A stretch of 35,486 bases of DNA. It comes from a virus. The stretch lies in IMG/VR virus record IMGVR_UViG_3300031227_000200, positions 1 to 35,486 of that record, one strand, 5' to 3'. The position numbers and the translations under genes are program-made. Positions 15,209-21,689 of this stretch are shown piece by piece (position 1 is the stretch's first letter; each line of letters begins with the position of its first letter). Under the pieces are notes generated by a model. That model was not told the DNA's origin. It worked only from the letters and a program-made list of their open reading frames with translations, and did no database searches.

Positions 15209-16128
15209 GCCTCATCCGGCCAAGTATCCATCTGCGGCTGCGCGGGCTGGGCTTCGGCGACAGCCTCAGGGATGCGGAGCGCTGTCTCTGCCTCCATCAG
15301 CGTTGCCCCCAGAAGCTCCGCGCAGCGCGCCATAACGACTGCCGCCACTTGCGGAACCCATCCGTTACCGAGCACTCGCAGCCTGTCCACCCAATTGGGA
15401 ATCCCATCAGCCACTCTATCCACGTCGGGTTCAGCGGCCCACCAGTTTCCCGCGCTATCGCCGTCGCCAAGTCGTCGCCTCCGCTGCCCGGCCTGTTCGC
15501 CCTCGCATAGTCCGGCCCCGAGGGACTGCCCTTTGGCGTCGGCCACATCCTTCTTGCCATTACCACTTCTAGATTGGGAAACTTCTCCTTGGCAATCGCT
15601 GGTATAATAGTTCTTGTCATTATGATAGAGCTGCGCGGTGTAGGCCACGATCCAGACTCGTTTTCGCAGGTGCGGCGCACCAACGTCTGCAGCCGATATA
15701 GTTGCCCATTCCGCATCAAGCCCGTCGCTGGCAAACTCTCCGAGTATTCTTCCCATCCCCCGAGCAAGCAAGCCTGGTACGTTCTCAATGAGCACGAGTC
15801 GGGGTCGTATCTCGCGAATGATTCGCCTTGTGTCGGGCCATAAATCACGCTCGTCGGCTGCTCCTCGGCGCTGCCCTGCAACGGAATAGGGCTGACAGGG
15901 GATGCCTCCAAAGAGGAAATCCACTCGGTCACGCCACGGTCGCCCGTCGAAGGTCCGGAGGTCATCCCATATTGGCGCGTCGCAGATAACTCCGTCGCGC
16001 ATCCGGGCTTGCAGGAGCTGCTGGCAGTAGGGGTCGCGCTCGACGTAGCAGACGGTTCGCCCGCCGAACTCTTTCCAGACTGCGCTTCCGATGCCACCAC
16101 CGGCGCATATATCCAGGCCATTTAGCAT
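15205..16128 (-). CDS. dcm: DNA (cytosine-5) methyltransferase
   Basis: 307 residues with the C5-methyltransferase motifs in order: motif I LDICAGGGIGSAVWKEF (from residue 5), the catalytic GGIPCQPYSVAGQRRG with Cys78, ENV at 115-117, ISAADVGAPHLRKRVWIVA (motif VIII region), and the late GIPNWVDRLRVLGNGWVPQVA (motifs IX-X). The target-recognition part between ~165 and 240 is short. Motif X reads GNGWVP rather than the common GNAVVP. AGGAGG precedes ATG 16128, and a longer in-frame form is rejected. It should methylate a specific cytosine and guard phage DNA. An open frame of 274 codons overlaps it in another frame on the same strand. Confidence 0.92.
   Translation of the reverse strand: MLNGLDICAGGGIGSAVWKEFGGRTVCYVERDPYCQQLLQARMRDGVICDAPIWDDLRTFDGRPWRDRVDFLFGGIPCQPYSVAGQRRGAADERDLWPDTRRIIREIRPRLVLIENVPGLLARGMGRILGEFASDGLDAEWATISAADVGAPHLRKRVWIVAYTAQLYHNDKNYYTSDCQGEVSQSRSGNGKKDVADAKGQSLGAGLCEGEQAGQRRRRLGDGDSAGNWWAAEPDVDRVADGIPNWVDRLRVLGNGWVPQVAAVVMARCAELLGATLMEAETALRIPEAVAEAQPAQPQMDTWPDEA
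15297..16121 (-). CDS. Possible overlapping gene in an alternative frame of the methyltransferase
   Basis: 274 codons stay open in a second frame on the same strand. The product has pieces I recall from phage and prophage proteins annotated near C5 methyltransferases: SFARYDPDSCSLRTYQACLL, WEEYSESLPATGLMRNGQL, WPTPRSS, WPTPKGS and GPLNPTWIEWLMGFPIGWT. The last is encoded by the same bases as the methyltransferase segment RVADGIPNWVDRLRVLG. It has no good ribosome site, so it may be read by overlap or be a passive by-product of the conserved main frame. I rate expression as unproven. Confidence 0.35.
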   Translation of the reverse strand: MAWIYAPVVASEAQSGKSSAGEPSATSSATPTASSSCKPGCATELSATRQYGMTSGPSTGDRGVTEWISSLEASPVSPIPLQGSAEEQPTSVIYGPTQGESFARYDPDSCSLRTYQACLLGGWEEYSESLPATGLMRNGQLYRLQTLVRRTCENESGSWPTPRSSIIMTRTIIPAIAKEKFPNLEVVMARRMWPTPKGSPSGPDYARANRPGSGGDDLATAIARETGGPLNPTWIEWLMGFPIGWTGCECSVTDGFRKWRQSLWRAARSFWGQR

Positions 16129-16298
16129 GATTCCTCCTGTGATCTGTCCCTCGGCATAACCCACTTCACCGGACGAAAACCGCGACAGAGATGACCGTAT
16201 GGCTTGCACCTATAGCCGGCGGGGTCCTCCGTGTAGTGGCGGAAGTCACTGCACTTCCCGCACCAGATGCGCGTGTTCTTCTTGTTGGGCGCTGGCAT
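16122..16298 (-). CDS. Small Cys-rich protein, possible zinc ribbon
   Basis: 58 residues starting MPAPNKKNTRIWCGKCSDF. Cys13-x2-Cys16 and Cys31 with Cys38 (YRCKPYGHLCRGF) could hold one zinc. GGGAGG lies before ATG 16298, and the stop overlaps the methyltransferase start by seven bases, so it is probably coupled to it. The family is not recognised. Confidence 0.8.
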   Translation of the reverse strand: MPAPNKKNTRIWCGKCSDFRHYTEDPAGYRCKPYGHLCRGFRPVKWVMPRDRSQEESC

Positions 16299-16300
16299 GG

Positions 16301-16351
16301 TTAGGCCTCCCTCACAGTCTCAACTATGCGTTGGGCTTCACCGATGGTCAT
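16301..16351 (-). CDS. Possible 16-residue peptide
   Basis: MTIGEAQRIVETVREA. The ATG overlaps the upstream stop (ATGA) and has GAGG five bases before it; the stop is two bases from the next start. This fits the spacing of neighbouring genes, but so short a frame can arise by chance. Confidence 0.35.
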   Translation of the reverse strand: MTIGEAQRIVETVREA

Positions 16352-16719
16352 ACAAGCCTCAATAGGAGCATCAGGGTCTCTTCCGCAATTCTTAGTCCGT
16401 ACTGGATTTTGCGGTCACTGTCATAGTCAAACTTCTCTTCTCTCCGCCGCAGAAGCTCGGCAACCTGTTCGCGCACAGCTTCGGCCAACTGCTCAGAACT
16501 CAACTCGCCATACATGTATTCGGGCGTGTTGCGGCGCTCTGCGTCGGGGTCCTCCGCCTGCATCTCCGCCACGTCCGCGATATGCTGCTGGACAACGCTT
16601 GCCACTATCTCCGCACCACGTATCATCCCCTTGATAGCAGACAGGTCTCGGAGTATGTCATTCTGCTTGTCGCCGAACTCGCGAATCCTGCTGTGCAGCT
16701 TCTCCATCAGTCCTTGCAT
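16348..16719 (-). CDS. Hypothetical helical protein
   Basis: 123 residues starting MQGLMEKLHSRIREFGDKQN. It is predicted by eye to be almost all helix with heptad character (LRDLSAIKGMIRG, AEAVREQVAELLRRREEK), so a coiled coil or dimeric DNA-binding protein is possible. AAGGGTGA lies before ATG 16719; a GTG three codons upstream is too close to it. The downstream neighbour may be the 16-residue peptide. Not recognised. Confidence 0.78.
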   Translation of the reverse strand: MQGLMEKLHSRIREFGDKQNDILRDLSAIKGMIRGAEIVASVVQQHIADVAEMQAEDPDAERRNTPEYMYGELSSEQLAEAVREQVAELLRRREEKFDYDSDRKIQYGLRIAEETLMLLLRLV

Positions 16720-16751
16720 CCCAATCACCCTTTCTCAGTCTGTTTAGTGCA

Positions 16752-16854
16752 GGGCCGAGCCTGGTGTTCAGCATCGGGAGCATCACCAGCAGTCAGCGAT
16801 TTGTACCCACGCAAGGGGCACCCGATTTCCGGTTGCCACAGCAACGCTCGGCCC
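16752..16854 (-). ncRNA. Candidate four-way-junction RNA in a 145-base gap
   Basis: The gap between two genes (16720-16864) holds nested inverted repeats: a 9-bp closing stem GGGCCGAGC/GCTCGGCCC (16752-16760 with 16846-16854), GTTGC-4-GCAAC (16832-16845) touching its inner end, GTACCC-7-GGGCAC with one G-U pair when read as minus-strand RNA (16803-16821), and CTGGTG-17-CACCAG (16761-16789) touching the other inner end. Together they fold as a cloverleaf-like four-way junction. No tRNA T-arm or good promoter is seen. It could be a leader, a processed RNA or a DNA site. Confidence 0.45.
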
Positions 16855-16864
16855 CGTAGAATTG

Positions 16865-17095
16865 TCATCCGAATGGATGCGATACAACGTCTGGATATAT
16901 GTGGTCGCGGTCAACGCGTTCCCGCGTACACGTTGGGCAGAAGTAGTCGTAGTCGCCATCATCGCGCATCTCGTTTGACCACCCGTACCTATCCATCCAC
17001 GCGCCAAGGTCTCCGTCGGGCGCGACACCTGTGTTGCAATCCACCCCGCACTCATCGCAGGTGATACAGATATGGCCCTCGTATTCACTTAGCAT
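16865..17095 (-). CDS. Small zinc-ribbon protein
   Basis: 76 residues starting MLSEYEGHICITCDECGVDC. Two Cys pairs (ITCDECG and FCPTCTRER) about 45 residues apart form a plausible zinc ribbon, with an acidic GWSNEMRDDGDYD stretch between. GGGAGG precedes ATG 17095. Overlaps the next small gene upstream by 11 bases. The role is unknown. Confidence 0.82.
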   Translation of the reverse strand: MLSEYEGHICITCDECGVDCNTGVAPDGDLGAWMDRYGWSNEMRDDGDYDYFCPTCTRERVDRDHIYPDVVSHPFG

Positions 17096-17234
17096 CGGCG
17101 GCCTCCCATCTGTCCTTGTAGCGTTCCCATTGTATGCGTCCAGTCTCGACCCATTTGTCCCAATCGGGGCCGAGAAGCGTGGCGGGCGGCTGAGGCGGAA
17201 ATGGCCTCCATACACAGTCGGCTTTAGTCCACAT
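17085..17234 (-). CDS. Small Trp-rich hypothetical protein
   Basis: 49 residues starting MWTKADCVWRPFPPQPPA, with six Trp. AGGAGG lies seven bases before ATG 17234. It overlaps both neighbours by 11 bases, as part of a chain of tiny genes from 16.3 to 19.8 kb. No family is recognised. Confidence 0.78.
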   Translation of the reverse strand: MWTKADCVWRPFPPQPPATLLGPDWDKWVETGRIQWERYKDRWEAADAK

Positions 17235-17385
17235 CGGCGGCCTCCTCAGTCGCGGCGTGCTTGGCTGCCCGTTGCTCTTCTGCTTGCCAGCGACAATGAC
17301 TCACCACCGGAGATGGCACATAGAAGACATCGCATGAGAAACAGAGAGGACCTTCGTACAATCTCTCGCCTCTGCGCCTACTCAT
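17224..17385 (-). CDS. Small hypothetical protein with Cys pair
   Basis: 53 residues starting MSRRRGERLYEGPLCFSCDV. A perfect AAGGAGGT lies six bases before ATG 17385. One C-F-S-C pair and a later His-Cys might bind metal. Overlaps the upstream gene by eight bases. Not recognised. Confidence 0.8.
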   Translation of the reverse strand: MSRRRGERLYEGPLCFSCDVFYVPSPVVSHCRWQAEEQRAAKHAATEEAADVD

Positions 17386-17737
17386 CGGGGACCTCCTTAG
17401 TCGCGGCGAGAACCTCGTCGACAATGCTCGATAGACACCACGGCCAGAAATGGAGCCCATCTACAGTCGGCGGCATATCGGATACGGTTAGTTGACGCAG
17501 GTGATCCATCGCCCGCTCAATGTGCGCTGGCGAGTGGCCCACTACCGGGTTCCCCTCCGCGTCGAAGCCGAGGGGCCTGCCACAGGAAGGACAATAATGA
17601 GCTTCTACTGGGGAACCGTCAATTTCCCCCTCCAATAACGTCCAGTAACCATAGCCCGCGTTGTTATACCATTCGCATCTATGGCAACCGCAGTGAGCAT
17701 CCCCCGCCCCGTCAGTCGGCGCTGGTTGCATGGTCAC
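17378..17737 (-). CDS. Zinc-ribbon protein, GTG start
   Basis: 119 residues. Cys pairs CGCHRCEWY and YCPSCGRPLG form a zinc ribbon of the type common in small phage proteins. The C-terminal half is helical with a Trp-rich spot (GLHFWPWCL). The start is GTG 17737 because AAGGAGG lies six bases before it, while the ATG two codons later is too far. Overlaps the upstream gene by 26 bases. Confidence 0.83.
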   Translation of the reverse strand: MTMQPAPTDGAGDAHCGCHRCEWYNNAGYGYWTLLEGEIDGSPVEAHYCPSCGRPLGFDAEGNPVVGHSPAHIERAMDHLRQLTVSDMPPTVDGLHFWPWCLSSIVDEVLAATKEVPDE

Positions 17738-18296
17738 GGGCGGCCTCCTTAGTGATTTCTCTGTCCGTCAGTTGAGCTATCTCCGGCCAAGGGTCGTCGC
17801 CTTCGCGTGTGCCAGTCAACGCCCGTGCGCTATCTGCCAGCATGGATAGGTATTCTCTATCTCCAGGTTCACTCCAGCCCGCAGAGAGCATGCACCCCAA
17901 TCGCGTCTGGAGCAGATTGGCCGTGCGCAGGATCGCGACATTCGCTTCTTCACGCTCGGCCTCCGCATTCAAGCAGTCCACACCACGCCCGCGCAGCATA
18001 TCGGCAAGGTCGAGCGCCCTCTGTTTAGCTTCCTCAAGCTCCTGCACCACCTCCGCGTGCGCGGCATCAAGCTCCGCCGCGTAGACAGCATCAACAGCAG
18101 ACATTGCGTCCTCCAGCGTTGTATGGTCGCCATCTGGTATTATTGGCAATGTCGTAGGCCACGGCCAGTATTCGCACAGGAATAGGCCTTCCACTTCCAC
18201 AACGGATGAATTAGGCGCTTTCCGGCCCGCGCCATAGTTTCGTCTCCAGCCCCAACTGTAACGCACCCACCCATCTGGCAGCTTCTCGTTGCTCAT
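17712..18296 (-). CDS. Hypothetical protein, NEKLPxGW family, coiled coil
   Basis: 194 residues. The start MSNEKLPDGWVRYSWGW and a following LFLCEYWPW match the 93-residue protein at 18543-18824 (MNEKLPEGWERVPRGW, then a Trp/Tyr strand), so the two are paralogues. After about residue 75 it has an extra coiled coil (AAHAEVVQELEEAKQRALDL) and a helical tail. It overlaps the next gene by four bases. No function is known to me. Confidence 0.82.
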   Translation of the reverse strand: MSNEKLPDGWVRYSWGWRRNYGAGRKAPNSSVVEVEGLFLCEYWPWPTTLPIIPDGDHTTLEDAMSAVDAVYAAELDAAHAEVVQELEEAKQRALDLADMLRGRGVDCLNAEAEREEANVAILRTANLLQTRLGCMLSAGWSEPGDREYLSMLADSARALTGTREGDDPWPEIAQLTDREITKEAARDHATSAD

Positions 18297-18550
18297 CCCG
18301 CCATCTCCTTCCGCTTCTTCTCAAGCTCCGCCGCGTCTCCCGTCAAGATAGCCCGTTGTCCATCTCTGGCTTTTCTCAGCGCTGTCTGTGCTGCCTGATA
18401 GCTCATAGCGGTATCGCCCAACCGTCCACCTCCGGGCGGCTCGTATGCCCATCGCCACTGTCCATCACCAACCTCATCCAACTCAGATTCCCCGCCATTC
18501 GGATAGCGCGTGAGCGTCGTCCTGAGGCATTTGTAGTCGGGATTATTCAC
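18293..18550 (-). CDS. Hypothetical protein sharing a domain with the large repeat protein
   Basis: 85 residues with GTG start behind GAGGAGA. The stretch TRYPNGGESELDEVGDGQWR, then WAYEPPGG, parallels the tail of the 703-residue protein at 8880-10991 (CFPSGAVSYIIEEPNGRCRW, then DYRVPAGY), followed in both by an Ala/Gln helix (AAQTALRKARD; SLEQARTQRD). I infer a shared small beta domain. It lies between the two NEKLPxGW paralogues. Confidence 0.8.
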   Translation of the reverse strand: MNNPDYKCLRTTLTRYPNGGESELDEVGDGQWRWAYEPPGGGRLGDTAMSYQAAQTALRKARDGQRAILTGDAAELEKKRKEMAG

Positions 18551-18824
18551 TCGTCACTCTCCTCTTCGCGGCCTCAAGCTCCGCGTGTTTCTGCTCTACG
18601 GCGGCTATGGCGTCGGCGGCTAATCGGTACGGTTTCCAGGGAGTATGCTGCGCAGTGACCATGTGTGACGCGATAGTCGAATACCGCAGGCAATGATACT
18701 CCCACGGTCGCCCGCGCAGGTCCTCGACGACGGCCCAGGCATAGCGGCCATCTGCGTCAGCAGGAAATTGTTTCATCCATCCGCGCGGCACACGCTCCCA
18801 CCCCTCCGGCAGCTTCTCATTCAT
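18543..18824 (-). CDS. Hypothetical protein, NEKLPxGW family
   Basis: 93 residues, a shorter paralogue of the protein at 17712-18296. It has MNEKLPEGWERVPRGW, a beta region ending WEYHCLRY and one helix (IAAVEQKHAELEAAKRR). GAGGGTGA lies before ATG 18824, which overlaps the upstream stop as ATGA. Confidence 0.82.
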   Translation of the reverse strand: MNEKLPEGWERVPRGWMKQFPADADGRYAWAVVEDLRGRPWEYHCLRYSTIASHMVTAQHTPWKPYRLAADAIAAVEQKHAELEAAKRRVTSE

Positions 18825-18961
18825 CCCTGCTCACCCTCTCCGACTCCCGCCGCCGCGAAGTCCCCGTAGTACAGTTGCGCGGCCTCGCGACGCTTCACCA
18901 TATCCCTGGCGCGCGCTTCTCTATCGCACCGCTCGACGTTATCAACTCGAATTGTGGCCAT
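18821..18961 (-). CDS. Small hypothetical protein
   Basis: 46 residues starting MATIRVDNVERCDREARARD. It is charged and helical with a glycine-rich tail. AAGGGGTGA lies before ATG 18961, and the stop overlaps the next start (ATGA). Not recognised. Confidence 0.75.
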   Translation of the reverse strand: MATIRVDNVERCDREARARDMVKRREAAQLYYGDFAAAGVGEGEQG

Positions 18962-18986
18962 CGCGTCTCACCCCTTTCAGTAGTGT

Positions 18987-19535
18987 TCAACCGAGTCTAT
19001 GCTCACTCTGCCCTGCATCATTCTCAGCGTCCTCAGCCACTACTTCATCTATAGCCTCTTGCATAATTTCCTCGACGGTTTTGTCGCAACTACCCGTGCC
19101 CAAAGTTGTACAATCAACCAGTGCGTTCGCAACCACATAAAGCGCCGCCTTGTAACACTCCGCACTCATCGGCAGCTCATCTTCCGCGAATTCGCCGCTC
19201 AGGATGGACGCGAGGTATGTCACTTGGTCTGCCCGCACTTGCTCCGCGTGGTCAATCGCCTGAGCAACTCCATCGCACCACAACTCATTCAACATGCGGT
19301 CTATGGGTTCCGCCGTGTGTCGCGGCACGTCGTACTCTACCATCGCCAACCCTACGCCCTCGAAAGACAGCCTCAATTCCGAGTCAGCCCGCTCAATGAC
19401 TATTGGCTCATCGTGCGGCCCCTTCTGTGGCATTGACTTGATGATCCCGTCGGTGAAAAGCCACATCCATGTCAACTCCCCCGTATCCGTCTGTGCAACT
19501 ATCTCTGCCACTACTGCTGTCGTCGCGTCACTCAT
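18987..19535 (-). CDS. Hypothetical acidic protein
   Basis: 182 residues. Mixed alpha/beta first half (ELTWMWLFTDGIIKSM, IVIERADSELRLSF), then helices and a very acidic tail (DEVVAEDAENDAGQSE). The ATG at 19535 has AAGGGGAG five bases upstream; a GTG one codon before is less likely. The strong negative charge recalls DNA-mimic anti-defence proteins, but no fold is recognised and this is speculation. Confidence 0.8.
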   Translation of the reverse strand: MSDATTAVVAEIVAQTDTGELTWMWLFTDGIIKSMPQKGPHDEPIVIERADSELRLSFEGVGLAMVEYDVPRHTAEPIDRMLNELWCDGVAQAIDHAEQVRADQVTYLASILSGEFAEDELPMSAECYKAALYVVANALVDCTTLGTGSCDKTVEEIMQEAIDEVVAEDAENDAGQSEHRLG

Positions 19536-19818
19536 CACAACTCCCCTTTCTGATATGCCAGTCTGATACGTTGCTCAATCCGTAATGGTAGCTTTCCCAA
19601 CGGTCTGCGCCAGGGGGTAGCCAAATACATATTCTGCCCGCTTGCTCCAGTCGGCGGGCCGCTAATTTGACAGCTAGGTGCATGGAGCCCGCCTTGCGGT
19701 CGTCATTGTTCTCAATTATCCTAGCGATGGTAAATGCCGTATTGGTCTCATTGGTGGACTGTTGAAGTAGCAAAATGATTCGCTCATCCAACAGATACTT
19801 TTCCTTGGCTGGCTTCAT
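19528..19818 (-). CDS. Hypothetical protein, possible winged helix
   Basis: 96 residues starting MKPAKEKYLLDERIILLLQQ. The order helix, helix (TAFTIARIIENND), helix (MHLAVKLAARRLEQAGR), then a short beta hairpin (ICIWLPPGADRW) suggests a winged helix-turn-helix, so it may be a regulator. It is the first gene after promoter and leader E2, some 290 bases from +1. AAGGGGG lies before ATG 19818. Confidence 0.78.
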   Translation of the reverse strand: MKPAKEKYLLDERIILLLQQSTNETNTAFTIARIIENNDDRKAGSMHLAVKLAARRLEQAGRICIWLPPGADRWESYHYGLSNVSDWHIRKGSCDE

Positions 19819-19849
19819 GGTAGCGCCCCCTTACGGTACGCCTGCTCTT

Positions 19850-19971
19850 GCGAGGGTGGCCCGATAGCTTTTTTGGCTCACGCAGCCATCGGAGGTTTGA
19901 CCAGCGTGTAAACTAAGCCCCGGTCTAGGGGCCGCGCCAACTATTGCGGCAACTGCGGCCACCACCCTCGC
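19850..19971 (-). ncRNA. Second structured domain of the E2 leader
   Basis: Between E2 and the first start codon a 10-bp perfect stem GCGAGGGTGG/CCACCCTCGC (19850-19859 with 19962-19971) encloses three further helices: CCGATAGCT/AGCCATCGG (19861-19869 with 19884-19892), GCCCC/GGGGC (19917-19921 with 19928-19932) and GGCCGC/GCGGCC (19930-19935 with 19955-19960); the last two share three bases and compete. It sits 31 bases before the start codon. A riboswitch-like or protein-binding leader is possible; I match it to no known class. Confidence 0.55.
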
Positions 19972-20007
19972 ATATCAATGTGCGCTACGAACATGCTGCT
20001 CAAACAA

Positions 20008-20107
20008 AAGGCCCGCCTAGCGAGTTTCCTACACCTGTCGAGGGCGCAGCGCTCGTTGATAGGCGGGCCTTATATACACACAAAAGAACGCTACTCCTTC
20101 GACAGGT
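20008..20107 (-). ncRNA. Leader RNA element E2 with interleaved stems (A-B-A'-B')
   Basis: Starts at the predicted +1 (20107). Stem A pairs 20099-20107 with 20033-20041 (9 bp), has a 6x6 internal loop, then AGCG/CGCT (20089-20092 with 20048-20051). Stem B pairs 20060-20071 with 20008-20019, 12 perfect base pairs. The linker between stem B 5' and stem A 3' is 8 nt (TCAACGAG). Same plan as E1 and E3. B' is followed by a U-rich stretch. The leader then runs a further ~190 bases, with another structured domain. Confidence 0.75.
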
Positions 20108-20113
20108 AACCCG

Positions 20114-20142
20114 ATTATATAGGATGCAAGTATTGGTGTCAA
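20114..20142 (-). promoter_or_regulatory. Consensus sigma-70-type promoter
   Basis: On the minus strand TTGACA (20137-20142), a 17-base spacer and TATAAT (20114-20119): a full consensus match. Predicted +1 at 20107, six bases after the -10, is the first base of E2. It lies just past the stop of the 3D-domain gene. Confidence 0.9.
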
Positions 20143-20150
20143 GGCCTTTC

Positions 20151-20663
20151 TCACCTTCGCTCAATCCAGATTGGCCGCACATACGTCGCGCCACAACGCC
20201 CTGGCATATACAAATCAATCCAGGTCTCGCCGCCTTCTCGTCGCGCCCGGCCTGCGTTGCGTCTGCTCCCTGTGTCCCATACCTGCCGTAACTCATAACC
20301 CGCTGGCAAATCCACCAGCACAAAGGTCCCCCAGGGCATCCCGCTTCGAGGCTCCAGCATTGCGGCAGTGCGGCCTCGCTCCACACGGCGGCCAGAGGCG
20401 GTCGTGGAGTTCACGCCAGGTTCGCCTGACCAATAATGCGTGATCCATGCTATGCGCTTCCTCGCACCATGCTTCAGCAGGCGAGAAAATCCTACTTTCT
20501 GCCACTCGTGCAATTCTCCATACGCTCCCGCCAAGGCCTTCTCCGCACAGCGCAAGCAGGGGTCTTCGGTCTGAGCGGCCTGCGGTAGTTGCTGCGTATC
20601 GGCGGCACCGGATAGCACCGTCAGGACTATGGCTGCTGCTGCAAGGACGCGCTCAGGATTCAT
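20151..20663 (-). CDS. Secreted 3D-domain (double-psi barrel) protein
   Basis: 170 residues. A signal peptide is visible (MNPERVLAAAAIVLTVLSG, then AADTQ). The C-terminal half, WITHYWSGEPG, TTASGRRVERGRTAA, PWGTFVLVDLPAGYELRQV, then WDTGSR and ETWIDLYMPG, follows the pattern of 3D domains (conserved Asp at DTG and D-L-Y), found in MltA-like lytic transglycosylases and cell-wall proteins. I infer a peptidoglycan-acting protein, perhaps for entry or exit. It lies far from the main lysis cassette. AGGAGG precedes ATG 20663. Confidence 0.72.
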   Translation of the reverse strand: MNPERVLAAAAIVLTVLSGAADTQQLPQAAQTEDPCLRCAEKALAGAYGELHEWQKVGFSRLLKHGARKRIAWITHYWSGEPGVNSTTASGRRVERGRTAAMLEPRSGMPWGTFVLVDLPAGYELRQVWDTGSRRNAGRARREGGETWIDLYMPGRCGATYVRPIWIERR

Positions 20664-20988
20664 CGGTATTGCCTCCTATGGCGATGGCCTCGACCCGCTG
20701 GCGTTCAAGCTCGATATGCTCCTTGCGCCATTCCCGCCACCACATCGGCGCTTTCTTATTCATCTCATCCACCGGCATAGGCTTGCCAAGCGCGAAGGCC
20801 CGCCAGCAGCAGGTGCAGTCCAGTGGCCCATCGCCGGAGTCTTCCGTTGTCCAGCATTCAGCGCACTCGGGAAACTCATGGTTAGCGTCTTGGCGAAGAG
20901 CATGGCACGGACACCAAGGACGTTCCTCGTCAGTGTCCACGCATGTGCCCAACACGCCTATCATAGTCTCGACACGTTCACTCTTCAT
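20653..20988 (-). CDS. Cys-rich hypothetical protein
   Basis: 111 residues starting MKSERVETMIGVLGTCVD. Eight Cys in the middle (WCPCHALRQ, ECAECWTT, LDCTCCWRAF) probably form metal sites. A basic/aromatic helix follows (MWWREWRKEHIELERQR). I use ATG 20988, nine bases after AAGGGG; longer in-frame forms overlap the upstream gene. Not recognised. Confidence 0.75.
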   Translation of the reverse strand: MKSERVETMIGVLGTCVDTDEERPWCPCHALRQDANHEFPECAECWTTEDSGDGPLDCTCCWRAFALGKPMPVDEMNKKAPMWWREWRKEHIELERQRVEAIAIGGNTDES

Positions 20989-21574
20989 TCTCGTCATCCC
21001 CTTCGCTTTTGGCAGCCTCGGTCTCAGCCGCCAGTTGCTTCGCGGCTTGCTCCAGCAGGTAGGTGTGCCAACACTCCTCTTGCTGGTCGCTCCCGCAAGG
21101 CTTGAAAACTCCATCGAGCGCATCGGGGCCTGTTGGACGCGGCAGTTTGCATCCATCCCACCACGGCGACGGGAGTTCAATAATGTTCGGGCATTTGTCC
21201 CAACAGAGCAAGCGTGCCGCAATCTCCAGCGCCCGCCGCGTCGGGTCGGGACTGAGCTTCTCGGCTACCAGGCGGAGGGCGGTAGCGGCGTCGGCGGGAG
21301 TGGCGGGTTGATACTTGTTGCCAACGTCCTTGTCTTCCCATGATGCAAATTCGGGTTCGCAATCGAAACTCCGAACATACATCACTCCGCGCCAAGGCCC
21401 TTCATCCTGCGGGCAGTTTGCGCCTATGGCAATGTCCCAGGATACTACTCCGTTCTCTGCCTGCGCCTTCCGCACCGCCTCGGTTATCGGTGTCTTGCTC
21501 TTTGCCTGCTCGACCATACGCTGATCTTCGCGCCCTGCGTCTTCTGCGCCGCGTCGCTCGTTACTCACCGCCAT
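20978..21574 (-). CDS. Hypothetical protein
   Basis: 198 residues. Basic N-terminus, then VVSWDIAIGANCPQDEGPW, a helix (PADAATALRLVAEKL), a Cys/Trp-rich segment (RLLCWDKCPNII, PCGSDQQEECWHTYLLE) and an acidic tail. The two Cys pairs may hold zinc. ATG 21574 has GAGAGGA upstream. The family is unknown. Confidence 0.8.
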   Translation of the reverse strand: MAVSNERRGAEDAGREDQRMVEQAKSKTPITEAVRKAQAENGVVSWDIAIGANCPQDEGPWRGVMYVRSFDCEPEFASWEDKDVGNKYQPATPADAATALRLVAEKLSPDPTRRALEIAARLLCWDKCPNIIELPSPWWDGCKLPRPTGPDALDGVFKPCGSDQQEECWHTYLLEQAAKQLAAETEAAKSEGDDENEE

Positions 21575-21689
21575 CACGTCCTCTCCGCGTGATCCGTCTC
21601 AGCGCCTCGGGCAGGCGCCCCCAACCTACGACTAGGAGGACCAGCAGGGCTAGAAACCATCCGCTCGGGGTTGCTCCGTCAATCATCAT
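21561..21689 (-). CDS. Tiny single-pass membrane protein
   Basis: 42 residues starting MMIDGATPSGW. One hydrophobic segment (WFLALLVLLVVGWG) is followed by a basic tail (RLPEALRRITRRGRDGG), so the C-terminus probably faces the cytoplasm. GAGGAGG lies seven bases before the first of two ATGs. Overlaps both neighbours. Confidence 0.72.
   Translation of the reverse strand: MMIDGATPSGWFLALLVLLVVGWGRLPEALRRITRRGRDGGE

Noticed and set aside
16752-16854. tRNA gene with anticodon-like 7-nt loop
   Set aside because: The acceptor stem is 9 bp, there is no T-arm with TTCRA loop and no CCA-compatible end, and the length is over 100 bases.
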